A stretch of DNA of 64,000 nucleotides from Arthrobacter psychrolactophilus (GCF_003219795.1 NZ_QJVC01000003.1:62001-126000); one strand, 5' to 3'. Counted from the stretch's first letter, positions 44,434-53,934 are shown. The notes: a model not told the origin generated them from the sequence alone. Program-made: numbers and translations.

Positions 44434-44602
44434 AGCGACTCCTTTGTCCAGCCATCGTGTCCGAACAGGGGGCCTTGTGAATCGGCAACTGAATCTACTC
44501 AGTGCGGGTTCGGTGTCCCTGTCACTCGAGACTAGACGCACGTCACCCACGGCGACATGGTGGTTTTTTCAGTCCGTGAAAAGCAGAGTCTTGACCCGAA
44601 CT

Positions 44603-45409
44603 CTAGCTTTCTGCAGCGCCGAAGTAGGCGGTTTCGCCGCTGCTGCCGAGGGCCAGTGACAGATCACCGGCGGCTTCGCGGAGCGCCTTGGCATAGTCCG
44701 TCCGGGTGAGTCCCGTGGCGGTGTTCGGCCCGGAAGGTACGGACAGCGCCAATGCCCCGATCCAGGAGGAGGTCGCCACGGGCACCGCAATGCAGGTGAA
44801 ACCCAGGGCATACTCCTGCTGATCCATCATGGCAGTTGAAGCGTTTTGCTCAAGCTCGCGTATGAATTCTCTCGGCGAGCGGATCGTGTACGGAGTCAGT
44901 TCGGCGAGCGGGTGCCGGGTGATGTAATCCATGCGCGTGGAGGCGTCCAGAGCGGCCAGAATTTGCTTGCCAAACGCCGTGGCGTGGGCGCCATCCTGCA
45001 TGCCGACCCACAGATCCACGCGCGGGGTGGTGGGTGTATCGACGATGTCAACGACCTCGATCTCACCGTCCGTGAAGCGACTGAGGTAGATGGCGGCACG
45101 GACTTCTTCACGCAGTCCGTTCAAAATGCCGCGACTTCGTGCCAGGGTGACGGCTTGGCTACCCGCAGCCAGCGCTGGATGGGCAGGCCCAAGAACAAAG
45201 CCATCGCGCTCGGCGACCACATAGTTTGAATGTGCCAGGGTGCGCAGCACGTTGTAGGCGGTGCCCAGACTCAGGCCGGTGGAGCGAGCAATGGACTTTG
45301 CCGAGAGTGGGCGTGAGGCCGATCCGATACAGTCCAAAACCGTTAGGGCACGCCCCACCGACATGAGTAGTGTGCCGGGCCTGTCGTCCTCGGTAGGCAT
45401 GGTGTGCAT
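44603..45409 (-). CDS. IclR-family regulator
   Basis: 268 residues. Winged HTH at the N-terminus (ALTVLDCIGSASRPLSAKSI then STGLSLGTAYNVLRTLAHSN) and the IclR effector domain (about 95-260, AFGKQILAALD, YALGFTCIAVPV). AAGGAG lies 6 bases before the ATG. On the same strand and 169 bp upstream of the E1 operon, so likely its regulator; the effector may be the substrate oxoacid. Confidence 0.9.
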   Translation of the reverse strand: MHTMPTEDDRPGTLLMSVGRALTVLDCIGSASRPLSAKSIARSTGLSLGTAYNVLRTLAHSNYVVAERDGFVLGPAHPALAAGSQAVTLARSRGILNGLREEVRAAIYLSRFTDGEIEVVDIVDTPTTPRVDLWVGMQDGAHATAFGKQILAALDASTRMDYITRHPLAELTPYTIRSPREFIRELEQNASTAMMDQQEYALGFTCIAVPVATSSWIGALALSVPSGPNTATGLTRTDYAKALREAAGDLSLALGSSGETAYFGAAES

Positions 45410-45487
45410 CGTTGCTCCTTCACTGCCAGAGTACAACGTGAGCTCGATTTCGGGGAGCTATTTCTTTCGCCCGGCCCGATCTGCTGC

Positions 45488-45694
45488 CTACTTCGCCTTG
45501 TTGATCACCTTGTGGGTTGCTGTTGCCGCCGCACCAAGAAGTGCTCCCGTGGAGGATGCCATGACGGCCATACCGGCGTTGCCGATGACGACGCCAGCGA
45601 TGAAGAGGGCCACCATGGTCGTCAAGGCGATCGAGAATCCGATCCACATGACCCGGTTGGCGTAGTAGGCGTTGTTCTTGATTGCTGTGTTCAT
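45488..45694 (-). CDS. Small membrane protein, 68 residues
   Basis: Two hydrophobic stretches, VMWIGFSIALTTMVALFIAG and NAGMAVMASSTGALLGAA, with a short Gly/Asn turn, and a basic C-terminus (HKVINKAK). No family known to me. AAGGAG precedes the ATG by 6 bases, so I take it as real. Its leader has two GAAAGTACTTTC-like sites shared with the divergent ferritin-VIT gene. Confidence 0.7.
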   Translation of the reverse strand: MNTAIKNNAYYANRVMWIGFSIALTTMVALFIAGVVIGNAGMAVMASSTGALLGAAATATHKVINKAK

Positions 45695-45747
45695 GAGAAT
45701 CTCCTTGGTGGGTAACGTCTAACTTCCCGCTAATGCCTCCACTCTAC

Positions 45748-45778
45748 GAAAGTACTTTCCAGTGCGTCAAGTACTTTC
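45748..45778. promoter_or_regulatory. Two AAGTACTTTC operators in a divergent promoter
   Basis: The palindrome GAAAGTACTTTC (45748-45759) and AAGTACTTTC (45769-45778) are 20 bp apart, two helical turns, between the small membrane protein and the ferritin-VIT gene. A stress or metal regulator binding both is inferred. Confidence 0.5.
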
Positions 45779-45894
45779 TCAATATTACTTAACTTGGCAT
45801 TTCCGGTGCACCGAAACTTTTTCACTAGGCTTACCGGCCGAAAAACCGCGAGAATTCGGGCTAAAGTGGGGGCTGACTTTGAGGAGCAAGACCC

Positions 45895-46989
45895 GTGGCT
45901 GAACGTATTCCAAGTAAGACCGAGATCAAGCGCTGGCGCCAGTATCTCGCCGACGAACGGGCCGAGGCGTCCGTCTACCGTGATCTGGCCAAGCGCCGCG
46001 ACGGTGAAGAGAAAGCCATTCTGCTGGCTCTGGCCGAGGCCGAAGGTCGCCATGAACAACACTGGCTCAACCTTCTGGGCGAACACGCCGGATCACCTGC
46101 CCGCGCCTCCATCAACAACCAGATTCTGGGATTACTGGCCCGCCGTTTCGGATCCGTCTTTGTTTTGGCCTTGGCTCAGCGCTCCGAGTCGCGCTCCCCA
46201 TACGCGAGCGATGTCGACGCCACGGCCGCCATGGCCGCTGACGAATCCATCCACGAGGAAGTGGTCCGCGGCCTCGCAACGCGTGGACGTATTCGCCTCT
46301 CCGGCACCTTCCGCGCCGCTGTCTTTGGCGCCAATGACGGTCTTGTCAGCAACCTGTCCCTGGTAGCCGGCATGGCCGCCACCGGTGTATCAAGTCAGGT
46401 CGTACTCTTCAGCGGTATCGCCGGACTCCTCGCCGGAGCGCTCTCCATGGGTGCCGGAGAATTTGTCTCGGTGCGCTCCCAACGCGAGCTGCTTGACGCG
46501 TCCCTGCCAACTCAGGTCACCTTGACGGCGGCGAAGTCTCTGGATCTGGAAAACAACGAGCTGGTGCTGGTGTATCTGGCACGCGGCATGTCGCGCGAGG
46601 CCGCCGAACACCGCGCCGCCGAGCGCATGGGCACGTTCACCTGCGACTGCGATCCCAGCTTGTCCCTGCAGCCGGAAAGCTTTGAATCCGCCGACGAGCA
46701 CGAGACACTCGGCACGGCATGGGGAGCCGCAAGCTCCAGCTTCTGCTTCTTTGCCTCGGGCGCCATCATTCCCATCATTCCGTTCCTCTTCGGCATGACG
46801 GGCATTGGCTCCTTGATTCTCTCCTGCGTACTCGTAGGCCTGAGCCTCATGGGTACCGGCGCCATGGTGGGTCTACTCTCCGGCGCATCGCCCTTGTGGC
46901 GCGGCCTGCGTCAGCTCGCCATCGGCATGGGCGCAGCCGCGGCCACCTACCTCCTAGGTCTGGCCTTCGGAGGAGTCATCGGCGGCTAA
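45895..46989 (+). CDS. Ferritin-like/VIT1 fusion membrane protein (MbfA/CCC1-type)
   Basis: 364 residues. N-terminal ferritin/rubrerythrin-like domain (about 5-130): ADERAEASVYRDLAKRRDGE, LALAEAEGRHEQHW and DESIHEEV carry the Glu/His metal ligands. C-terminal VIT1/CCC1 membrane part (about 140-364) with RAAVFGANDGLVSNLSLVAG, the pore-signature helix, and four more segments. Fused proteins of this kind (MbfA) export iron or manganese and may sense it through the ferritin-like part. The start is GTG with GAGGAG 8 bases upstream. Regulatory palindromes lie in its leader. Confidence 0.9.
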   Translation: MAERIPSKTEIKRWRQYLADERAEASVYRDLAKRRDGEEKAILLALAEAEGRHEQHWLNLLGEHAGSPARASINNQILGLLARRFGSVFVLALAQRSESRSPYASDVDATAAMAADESIHEEVVRGLATRGRIRLSGTFRAAVFGANDGLVSNLSLVAGMAATGVSSQVVLFSGIAGLLAGALSMGAGEFVSVRSQRELLDASLPTQVTLTAAKSLDLENNELVLVYLARGMSREAAEHRAAERMGTFTCDCDPSLSLQPESFESADEHETLGTAWGAASSSFCFFASGAIIPIIPFLFGMTGIGSLILSCVLVGLSLMGTGAMVGLLSGASPLWRGLRQLAIGMGAAAATYLLGLAFGGVIGG

Positions 46990-47048
46990 CCGCCCTCTGT
47001 CTTCAAAGGGGAGGCAGCAGTTGTTGATGATGGGAGAGAGGGAGTGGG

Positions 47049-48167
47049 TTAGCGGGAGGCTCTCAGGAGCTGGGCGGCTTCTGCCACGCTGTCCACCACA
47101 TGCACGTGATCTGCCATGGATCGTCCGGCGGCCAGCTTCCGCAACAGCGGCAGCACAGGCACCTCGTCCTGCCAGTACCTGCGCCCCACTAAGATCATCG
47201 GCACGACGGCCCCCTCGGCCGCATAGTAGTTCTCGCAGGCGTCCTGAAAAATCTCTTGCACGGTTCCGGCTGCTCCCGGCAAGAACACGATCCCGCCCCG
47301 CGAGCGATCGAGGAGCACCGCCTCCCGCAAGGCGTTCGTGAAGTACTTCGCTATGTGTGTTGCGAAGACATTCGGCGGCTCGTGCCCATAGAACCAGGTG
47401 GGAATGCCTAGGGTCTGCGTACCCTCTGGATGAGCGTCCACCACAGCGAAAGCCGCCCTGGCCCACTCGGTGACCGACGGGCGAAAGCCGGGGACCTCCC
47501 CCAAGGTGAGCAGCGCACCCTCGAGAGTCCCGGCGTCGTACGTGGCAAGGTATGCACCCACATTGGCCGCCTCCATGGCACCGGGGCCACCTCCTGTTGC
47601 GACAAGGAAACCCGCGCGGGCCAGGGTACGGCCAAGTTGGGCCGCCTGAGCGTACTGCTCACTGCCGCGGGGAGCGTCGTGACCGCCCATGACCCCGACC
47701 ACGGGAAGCGGCTGCTCGGCAAGGAAATCGTCAAGCGCGTCGGAGATGGCGTGGTCATGCATGGCCGAGGCGAGCGTGGCGTGCATGGACGGCATCCGGC
47801 CAGATTGCAGGCTCCACTGGTAAATCTTGGCGTCTGGCACGGCCTCATACTCGGCGGCGGAGATACCCTCGAAGAGCTCGGCGGCGGAGTAGAGGTGGCC
47901 GCGATAGCTGTTGAAGGGCAGATACGGCAGCACCGGGAAGATCAAGGCACCACGCGAACGGAGCAGATCCTCGATCCCGGCGGCAAAGGCGCAGCCCATG
48001 AAAACGGCGCCCGAGGCACGCAAATCCACCAGCTCGGAGGATCGCCCACGCAGATCCACAGACTGGAAGTGCCAGCCGCGCATGGATGTAGCGCCGTCGG
48101 CTACGAGCGCATCGAAGCGGGGCAGCGATTCAATTTCAAGGTCGCGGGGCGCGAGAGGAGCATTCAC
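47049..48167 (-). CDS. LOG-family (lysine-decarboxylase-like) protein, long form
   Basis: 372 residues with a 170-residue N-terminal extension ahead of the Rossmann LOG core (VVGVMGGHDAPRGS, then TGGGPGAMEAANVGAYLA). LOG enzymes are cytokinin-nucleotide phosphoribohydrolases and nucleotide hydrolases; the canonical PGGxGTxxE is PGAAGTVQEIF here, so one Gly is Ala. Function is open: nucleotide monophosphate hydrolysis is possible. Monocistronic, convergent with the ferritin-VIT gene and divergent from the rhodanese gene. Confidence 0.85.
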   Translation of the reverse strand: MNAPLAPRDLEIESLPRFDALVADGATSMRGWHFQSVDLRGRSSELVDLRASGAVFMGCAFAAGIEDLLRSRGALIFPVLPYLPFNSYRGHLYSAAELFEGISAAEYEAVPDAKIYQWSLQSGRMPSMHATLASAMHDHAISDALDDFLAEQPLPVVGVMGGHDAPRGSEQYAQAAQLGRTLARAGFLVATGGGPGAMEAANVGAYLATYDAGTLEGALLTLGEVPGFRPSVTEWARAAFAVVDAHPEGTQTLGIPTWFYGHEPPNVFATHIAKYFTNALREAVLLDRSRGGIVFLPGAAGTVQEIFQDACENYYAAEGAVVPMILVGRRYWQDEVPVLPLLRKLAAGRSMADHVHVVDSVAEAAQLLRASR

Positions 48168-48271
48168 GCCCTTCAGCCTAGCCGCGAGTGTGCGCCGGCG
48201 CCGGAAAATCCCGTTACGGTTGTTATGAGACTTTCAGGTGCCATCGTGGTGCCCTCAGAGAAGGAGCAATC

Positions 48272-48574
48272 ATGCAGGAAATCACCACCGCCGACGTTTT
48301 GGCAGCAGATGCCACCGTCCAGATCGTTGATGTGCGCGAGTCGGCGGAACTGGCCACCGGCATGATCGCCAATGCTGTGCACATTCCGTCGGGCTCCATA
48401 CTGGACCGCTCCGGCGAGCTCGACAAATCCCGCCGCGTCATCGCCGTCTGCCACGCTGGCGGGCGCAGCGCACGTGTGGCCGCCATCTTGACCGAACTCG
48501 GCTTCAATGCCGACACGCTCGGCGGCGGCATGAGCGGTTGGGAATCCGAAGGCCTGCCGATGGTGCAGCAGTAA
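48272..48574 (+). CDS. Single-domain rhodanese
   Basis: 100 residues. VQIVDVRESAELATGMIANA opens the rhodanese fold and the catalytic Cys is in VCHAGGRSARVA (CxxGGRS pattern). It moves a sulfane sulfur from thiosulfate or a persulfide donor to an acceptor in the cytosol. AAGGAG lies 8 bases before ATG 48272; the frame upstream to 48188 has no such signal. Confidence 0.92.
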   Translation: MQEITTADVLAADATVQIVDVRESAELATGMIANAVHIPSGSILDRSGELDKSRRVIAVCHAGGRSARVAAILTELGFNADTLGGGMSGWESEGLPMVQQ

Positions 48575-48587
48575 CCACCACAACGCG

Positions 48588-48649
48588 AAGGGCCGGCGCG
48601 GTCATTCGCCGAGGGATTGCTCCTTCGGCGAATGACCGCGCCGGCCCTT
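48588..48649. terminator. 25-bp perfect bidirectional terminator
   Basis: AAGGGCCGGCGCGGTCATTC then GCCGA pairs completely with the arm at 48625-48649, loop of 12 bases. It separates the rhodanese from the convergent aldo/keto reductase. Confidence 0.85.
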
Positions 48650-48655
48650 TGTTGT

Positions 48656-49483
48656 TTAGCCGTTGAAGGTGGCCGGGTGCGGCCCCGTCCGGCCGTCGCG
48701 CTCCAGCTCGTCAATCGCGGAGAGTTCCGCGGCGGCAAGCTCGAAGCCCAGGATGTCGAGGTTTTCGGCAATGCGCGACGGCGTGACCGACTTCGGGATG
48801 ATGATGCGCCCCTGCTGCAGGTGCCAGCGCAGGATGACCTGGGCGGGTGTGCGGCCATGGGTATCGGCAATCGCCAGCACGGCCGGATCGCTCAAGAGGG
48901 CGCCCTGAGCCAGCGGGCTCCACGCCTCCGTGGCGATTCCGTGAGCCGCGTTGGCGCCCTGGATATCGCGCTGCTGCAGGGCCGGATGCGCCTCGATCTG
49001 GTTCACGGCCGGCACCGTCCCGCCCAACGCAATGATCTTCTCAAGGTGCTCGGGCAGGAAGTTGGACACGCCGATGGCCCGGACTCGACCCGCCGCCAAC
49101 AGCATGTCCAGGGCCTTCCACGAGTCAAGGTAGCTCTCGCTCGCGGGGGCCGGCCAGTGAATCAGGTATAAATCGAGGTAGTCGAGGCCGAGTTTGGCCA
49201 GACTTGCCTCATAGGCGGCCACGGTTGCGTCATAGCCCAGCTCGCCAATCCACACCTTCGAGGTGATGAACAGTTCCTCGCGCGCCAGCTCCGACGCCGC
49301 GATCGCCCGGCCCACGCCCTCCTCATTTCCGTAAATCGCCGCCGTGTCGATGCTCCGGTAGCCCGCCGCCAGCGCCGCCGTTACGGCCACCTCGGTCTCG
49401 TCGTTGGGCACCTGGAACACGCCGTAGCCGATTTGCGGCATGAGAACGCCGTTGTTCAGTGTCACTGTGGGGATGGAATTCAT
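48656..49483 (-). CDS. Aldo/keto reductase
   Basis: 275 residues. AKR tetrad: Asp and Tyr in RSIDTAAIYGNEEG, Lys in FITSKVWIG, His in LYLIHWP; NADPH-binding IPKSVTPSRI near residues 220-230. Members of this soluble group reduce 2,5-diketo-D-gluconate or methylglyoxal-type aldehydes. Start has AAGGACAAC before the ATG. It follows the MFS gene by 28 bp on the same strand and may be co-transcribed with it. Confidence 0.93.
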   Translation of the reverse strand: MNSIPTVTLNNGVLMPQIGYGVFQVPNDETEVAVTAALAAGYRSIDTAAIYGNEEGVGRAIAASELAREELFITSKVWIGELGYDATVAAYEASLAKLGLDYLDLYLIHWPAPASESYLDSWKALDMLLAAGRVRAIGVSNFLPEHLEKIIALGGTVPAVNQIEAHPALQQRDIQGANAAHGIATEAWSPLAQGALLSDPAVLAIADTHGRTPAQVILRWHLQQGRIIIPKSVTPSRIAENLDILGFELAAAELSAIDELERDGRTGPHPATFNG

Positions 49484-49511
49484 GATGTTGTCCTTCGTTG
49501 TTGAAGTGGTT

Positions 49512-50717
49512 TTAGTGGGCTTGAGCAGACTGAAGTTCGACGTCGGATGGCAGCTTTTGCTCGCTACTTGCGGTTGCGCTTCTCCCGATAGCGCCCGCGT
49601 AGGCCATCACGATTACGGCCAAGGCGGTCAGCCCGGCACCGGCCCAGATGGGCGAGGTGTACCCCAGACCCGCCGTGATGGTGACGCCACCTAGCCAGGC
49701 ACCGAGGGCGTTGCCTAGGTTGAAGGCTGCAATGTTGGCGCCGGACGCCAAGGTGGGTGCCGCCGTCGCCCATTTCATGACACGCATCTGCAAGCCGGGA
49801 ACGGTAGCAAAACCAATGCCGCCCATCAGGAACAAACACGCAATGGTCATGGGCTGGTTGGTGGCGGTCAGGGCAAACACGGCGAGGATGACGACCAGAG
49901 CCGGCAGGATCACCATGAGCGTCTTATCGACATTCTTATCAGCCGCCTTGCCGCCGAGGGTATTGCCGATGAACAGGCCCACGCCCAGGAGGATCAGCAG
50001 CCATGGCACGGAGGTCGGGGCGAATCCGGAGACATTGGTTAGCGTGAAGGCGATGTAGGTGAAGGCGCCGAACACGCCGCCATAGCCCAGCACCGTAACC
50101 GTGATGGAGAGCCAGACCTGACGTGATTTGAAGGCCTGCAATTCACCGCGGAGACCGGCGCTACGCTCATGGGCAATCTTGGGAACGAGGAGCACAATGC
50201 CCACCAAGGCAACCACACCGACGGCCGTGATGGCCCAGAACGTGGAGCGCCACCCGGCCTGCTGGCCGAGCAAGGTACCCAGCGGAACACCCAGGACGTT
50301 GGCCGCGGTGAGACCCGTGAACATGATGGCGATGGCACCGGCTTTCTTATTGGGTGCCACCATATCGGCAGCCACCACGGCGCCAATGCCAAAGAACGCT
50401 CCGTGACAGAGGGCGGCGATGACGCGACCAACCATCATGGTGCTGTAGTCGGGCGCGAGGGCACACAACAGGTTTCCGGCAATGAAGAGGACCATCAGTG
50501 ATGCCAGCACAGGCTTACGTGGCAGGTGGGTAACGGCTGCGGTGAGAAACAGGGCGCCTAAGACCACGCTGAGCGCATAGCCGGAAATCAGCCAGCCGGC
50601 GGTGGCTTCGCTGACCTGGAAGTCGGCTGAGACTTCCGGCAGCAGGCCCATAATGACAAACTCGGTCAGTCCGATGCCGAACCCTCCGAGTGCCAGTGCG
50701 ATCAGGCCGAGAGGCAT
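49512..50717 (-). CDS. MFS transporter, DHA1 (AraJ-like) family
   Basis: 401 residues, 12 segments; GFGIGLTEFVIMGLLPEVSADF is the AraJ/DHA1 first segment (EFxxxGLLP). Drug:proton antiport or sugar efflux is usual. It is divergent to a MarR regulator over a 149-bp region with palindromes and followed by the aldo/keto reductase. A stress or efflux role under MarR control is inferred. GGAGAATC lies before the ATG. Confidence 0.9.
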   Translation of the reverse strand: MPLGLIALALGGFGIGLTEFVIMGLLPEVSADFQVSEATAGWLISGYALSVVLGALFLTAAVTHLPRKPVLASLMVLFIAGNLLCALAPDYSTMMVGRVIAALCHGAFFGIGAVVAADMVAPNKKAGAIAIMFTGLTAANVLGVPLGTLLGQQAGWRSTFWAITAVGVVALVGIVLLVPKIAHERSAGLRGELQAFKSRQVWLSITVTVLGYGGVFGAFTYIAFTLTNVSGFAPTSVPWLLILLGVGLFIGNTLGGKAADKNVDKTLMVILPALVVILAVFALTATNQPMTIACLFLMGGIGFATVPGLQMRVMKWATAAPTLASGANIAAFNLGNALGAWLGGVTITAGLGYTSPIWAGAGLTALAVIVMAYAGAIGRSATASSEQKLPSDVELQSAQAH

Positions 50718-50764
50718 GATTCTCCTTCAAAGACTTGGGTAAGTGAAATAAGCCGCGTAAGCTA

Positions 50765-50823
50765 GTAGTTGCAGACGCTAGATAAATTGTTGCACGCGCA
50801 ACTAACCAGCGCAAGCAACTAAA
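50765..50823. promoter_or_regulatory. MarR-type operator region between MFS and marR
   Basis: Palindrome GTTGCACGCGCAAC (50789-50802), with TAGTTGCAGACG on one side and GCGCAAGCAACT on the other. The repeated GTTGC/GCAAC words are spaced for a MarR dimer that could shut both divergent genes. Confidence 0.6.
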
Positions 50824-50866
50824 TGCTTTTGTGCCGCACAACTCATTTTTCACGAAGGGATTACTC

Positions 50867-51325
50867 ATGGGCATCAAGGACGACGCCGTTGAAATTCGCG
50901 CCCAGGGTTGGCGCACACTGGCCGCTCTCCACGGGCTCATCGAGAGCAGCATGGAGAAGGCCCTCCAGACCGAGGCCAAGTTATCTGTCGTGGAATACAC
51001 GGTGCTCGACGCACTGGCCCGCCAGGACGGATGGCATATGCGCATGCAGCAGCTGGGCCGCGCCACGGCACTGAGCCCCAGCGCCACAACGCGTCTGGTC
51101 AATCGCCTCGAGGACCGTGGCCTGCTCACGCGCATCCTGTGCGCGGACGATCGCCGCGGCATTTATACCGAGCTGACGGCCAGCGGCTCGGAACTCTTGG
51201 CCACCGCCAAGCCCATCCATGACGAGGCGCTCGAATGCGCCCTCGCCGAGGCGGCCACGCTGCCCGAGTTGGCACCGTTGGTCGAGGCACTCCCCCAGCT
51301 CCACGCCGTCGTACCTGCCTCGTAG
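50867..51325 (+). CDS. MarR-family regulator
   Basis: 152 residues. Winged helix: LSVVEYTVLDALARQDGWHM then MQQLGRATALSPSATTRLVN and RLEDRGLLTRILCADDRRG with the usual acidic-basic wing (DDRR). Divergent from the DHA1 transporter, so it probably represses that gene and itself. GAAGGGA before the ATG at 50867; an earlier in-frame ATG at 50831 would run through the operator region. Confidence 0.92.
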   Translation: MGIKDDAVEIRAQGWRTLAALHGLIESSMEKALQTEAKLSVVEYTVLDALARQDGWHMRMQQLGRATALSPSATTRLVNRLEDRGLLTRILCADDRRGIYTELTASGSELLATAKPIHDEALECALAEAATLPELAPLVEALPQLHAVVPAS

Positions 51326-51457
51326 CCGCCGCCAAACGCCGGGGCAGACGGAGAGCCGCCGCGGGAGGCGCCGCGGCTGAATGCCATCGCCATTTGCCCC
51401 GCATAATTTCGCGCAAAAAGCATTGCTCACCGACCGCCATGGTGCTTGGATTAGTCC

Positions 51458-52828
51458 ATGACGGGCGTGGTGCGGGCTGACTACCTCGTGGTCGGGGCCG
51501 GAGCCGCGGGCATGGCCTTCACTGATGCGCTGATTGACCATTCCGCGGCGCGCGTGGCACTCGTTGACCGTCGCCATGGCGTGGGCGGTCACTGGCTGGA
51601 TCCCTACCCTTTTGTTCGGCTCCATCAGGCCTCGGCGTTCTACGGCGTCGCGTCGACCTTGTTGGGTCGTGGTCGGCTGCAGCATCGTGGCCCCGAAACC
51701 GGGCTGCACGAACGGGCCGACTCCGCGGAGATCTGTTCCTATTACAGTCATATTCTGACGGACCGCATGATCGAGTCAGATCGGGTGGAGTTTTTCCCCA
51801 ACTGCGAGTACCTGCCGGAGCGTGAAATTGTCTCTCGCGTCTCCGGCCAACACCTTGAGATCTCCCCAGAATGCCGCATCGTCGATGCCCGGTACCTCTC
51901 CCCCGATATTCCGGCGAAAGTTCCGGCACCCTTCGACGTTGGAGCTGGCACCACCGTCATTCCGGTTGGCGAGCTGGCTCTGATCGATGAGGCACCTGGC
52001 CAATATGTCATCGTGGGCTCGGGGAAGACGGCCAGTGACGCCTGCATTTGGCTGCTCAATCACGGGGTGGACGCAGGGAATATCCTCTGGGTCAGGCCGC
52101 GAGAACCTTGGATGCTCAACCGGGCGGCGCTTCAACCTAATCCCACGGTGTTCTTCGGAATGGTTGCCGACATCATGGAGGAAGCCGGGTCGGCGGCCAC
52201 CCTCGATGAGCTATTTCTGCGTCTTGAAGACGCCAACATCATGATCAGGATCGATCGCTCCGTCACACCCACTATGGCGAAAACCCCCACCTTGGCCATG
52301 TGGGAACTGGAGTTGCTTCGCACCATTGAGCATGTGGTCAGGTTGGGGCATGTCCGCCGGGTGGAGCCTGGCCGCATCATTCTCGACGGCGGATCCGTCA
52401 CCACAGCGCAGAACGCGCTCGTGGTGCACTGTGCCGCATCGGGGCTCAAATACCGGCCCCTGATTCCCCTCTGGGGTCGAAGCGCCATTACCTTGCAACC
52501 TATCCGGGCAGGTTTTCCCTGCTTCGGTGCAGCACTCGCGGGCTATGTGGAAGCCACCCGGGATGACGACACGGAAAAGAACCGGCTCTGCCCAGCAAGC
52601 CCCTATCCGAACAGCCTGGCGGAGTGGGCAGCAATGAACCTACTGGGGACCCGTGCCTCGATGTCCTTCGGGTCCGAACCAGACATTAAGGCTTGGGCGG
52701 ATAACGTCGCCATCAACCCCGCGGCCCTACCACCCGCGCAAGAACGGACTCCGGAGCTGCAGGACGTGCTGGCTCGGCTGAAAGTGCAGATGCCCCGGGG
52801 ATTGGAAGGTCTGGCCCGGCTCAGCTGA
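51458..52828 (+). CDS. FAD- and NAD(P)-binding oxidoreductase
   Basis: 456 residues, two Rossmann sites: FAD loop VVGAGAAGMAF (residues about 11-21) and a second site YVIVGSGKTASDACIW (about 186-201) for NADPH. The arrangement is flavin monooxygenase-like. ADYLVVGAGAAGM at the N-terminus and an ATG-adjacent region without a signal show it is soluble. Substrate unknown; GPETGLHERADSAEICSYYSHI is typical of a small actinobacterial group. Monocistronic. Confidence 0.85.
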   Translation: MTGVVRADYLVVGAGAAGMAFTDALIDHSAARVALVDRRHGVGGHWLDPYPFVRLHQASAFYGVASTLLGRGRLQHRGPETGLHERADSAEICSYYSHILTDRMIESDRVEFFPNCEYLPEREIVSRVSGQHLEISPECRIVDARYLSPDIPAKVPAPFDVGAGTTVIPVGELALIDEAPGQYVIVGSGKTASDACIWLLNHGVDAGNILWVRPREPWMLNRAALQPNPTVFFGMVADIMEEAGSAATLDELFLRLEDANIMIRIDRSVTPTMAKTPTLAMWELELLRTIEHVVRLGHVRRVEPGRIILDGGSVTTAQNALVVHCAASGLKYRPLIPLWGRSAITLQPIRAGFPCFGAALAGYVEATRDDDTEKNRLCPASPYPNSLAEWAAMNLLGTRASMSFGSEPDIKAWADNVAINPAALPPAQERTPELQDVLARLKVQMPRGLEGLARLS

Positions 52829-52906
52829 GGCACCTGGCCAGGGATCCGCCGTCGAACGTGTGGACATGGTGGCTCTGGAGCCATCGCCAACCGGTCACCC
52901 AACAAA

Positions 52907-52970
52907 AATGCCACCGTTAGGCATTCTCGCTATAAGTAGACCTATAGCGAGAATGCCTAACGGTGGCATT
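52907..52970. terminator. 28-bp perfect hairpin between convergent genes
   Basis: AATGCCACCGTTAGGCATTC then TCGCTATA (52907-52934) pairs fully with 52943-52970; 8-base loop. Bidirectional terminator for the flavoprotein and sucD. Each arm contains the nested word AATGCC...GGCATT. Confidence 0.85.
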
Positions 52971-53018
52971 AGTCACCAGATGGGGCGTTTCGGCCCGCAC
53001 CTGGTGGGAAAAGAAGAC

Positions 53019-53921
53019 TTACAGTGCTGCGAAAACCTCGCGCAGCAGTGTTGCGGTCTCGGAAGGCGTCTTGCCAACCTTGACGCCGGCAGCCTCGAGG
53101 GCTTCCTTCTTTGCCTGAGCCGTACCTGCGGAGCCGGAAACGATGGCGCCAGCGTGGCCCATGGTCTTGCCCTCAGGAGCGGTGAAGCCTGCAACGTAGC
53201 CAACAACGGGCTTCGTGACGTGAGCCTTGATGTAATCGGCTGCGCGCTCTTCAGCATCGCCACCAATTTCACCGATCATGACGATGGCCTTGGTCTCCGG
53301 GTCAGCTTCGAACGCAGCAAGTGCGTCGATGTGCGTGGTGCCGATGACGGGGTCGCCACCGATGCCGATCGCGGTGGAGAAGCCCAGGTCGCGCAGTTCG
53401 AACATCATCTGGTAGGTCAAGGTACCGGACTTGGAAACCAAGCCGATGGGGCCCTTGCCCGTGATGTTGTTCGGGGTGATGCCAACGAGTGCTTCGCCGG
53501 GGGTGATGATGCCGGGGCAGTTCGGGCCGATGATGCGGGTGATCTGCTTGCCGTCAGCGTCAACCTTGGACTGAGCCAGCGCCCAGAACTCGGCAGAGTC
53601 CTGAACCGGCACGCCTTCGGTGATGACAACGACCAGCGGAACGCCGGCTTCGATGGCTTCAACAACAGCGTCCTTGGTGAATGCCGGGGGGACAAACACG
53701 ATGGAGACGTCTGCTGCGGTCTTTTCGACAGCCTCGGCAACGGTACCGAAAACGGGCAGTTCAACGTCGCCGTGAACAACCGTGGTGCCGGCCTTGCGTG
53801 CGTTGACGCCACCAACAACCTGGGTGCCAGCCTTGAGCATCAGAGCGGTGTGCTTGGTGCCTTCGCCGCCGGTGATGCCCTGGACGATGACCTTGGAATC
53901 TTTATTCAAGAAGATAGACAT
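53019..53921 (-). CDS. sucD: Succinyl-CoA synthetase alpha subunit
   Basis: 300 residues. CoA-binding Rossmann fold at the N-terminus ([14 protein letters not shown]) and the phosphorylated His256 in [14 protein letters not shown]. With SucC it makes succinate and NTP from succinyl-CoA. It begins 13 bp after the sucC stop. Confidence 0.97.
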   Translation of the reverse strand: MSIFLNKDSKVIVQGITGGEGTKHTALMLKAGTQVVGGVNARKAGTTVVHGDVELPVFGTVAEAVEKTAADVSIVFVPPAFTKDAVVEAIEAGVPLVVVITEGVPVQDSAEFWALAQSKVDADGKQITRIIGPNCPGIITPGEALVGITPNNITGKGPIGLVSKSGTLTYQMMFELRDLGFSTAIGIGGDPVIGTTHIDALAAFEADPETKAIVMIGEIGGDAEERAADYIKAHVTKPVVGYVAGFTAPEGKTMGHAGAIVSGSAGTAQAKKEALEAAGVKVGKTPSETATLLREVFAAL

Positions 53922-53934
53922 GTGTTTCTTTCCC

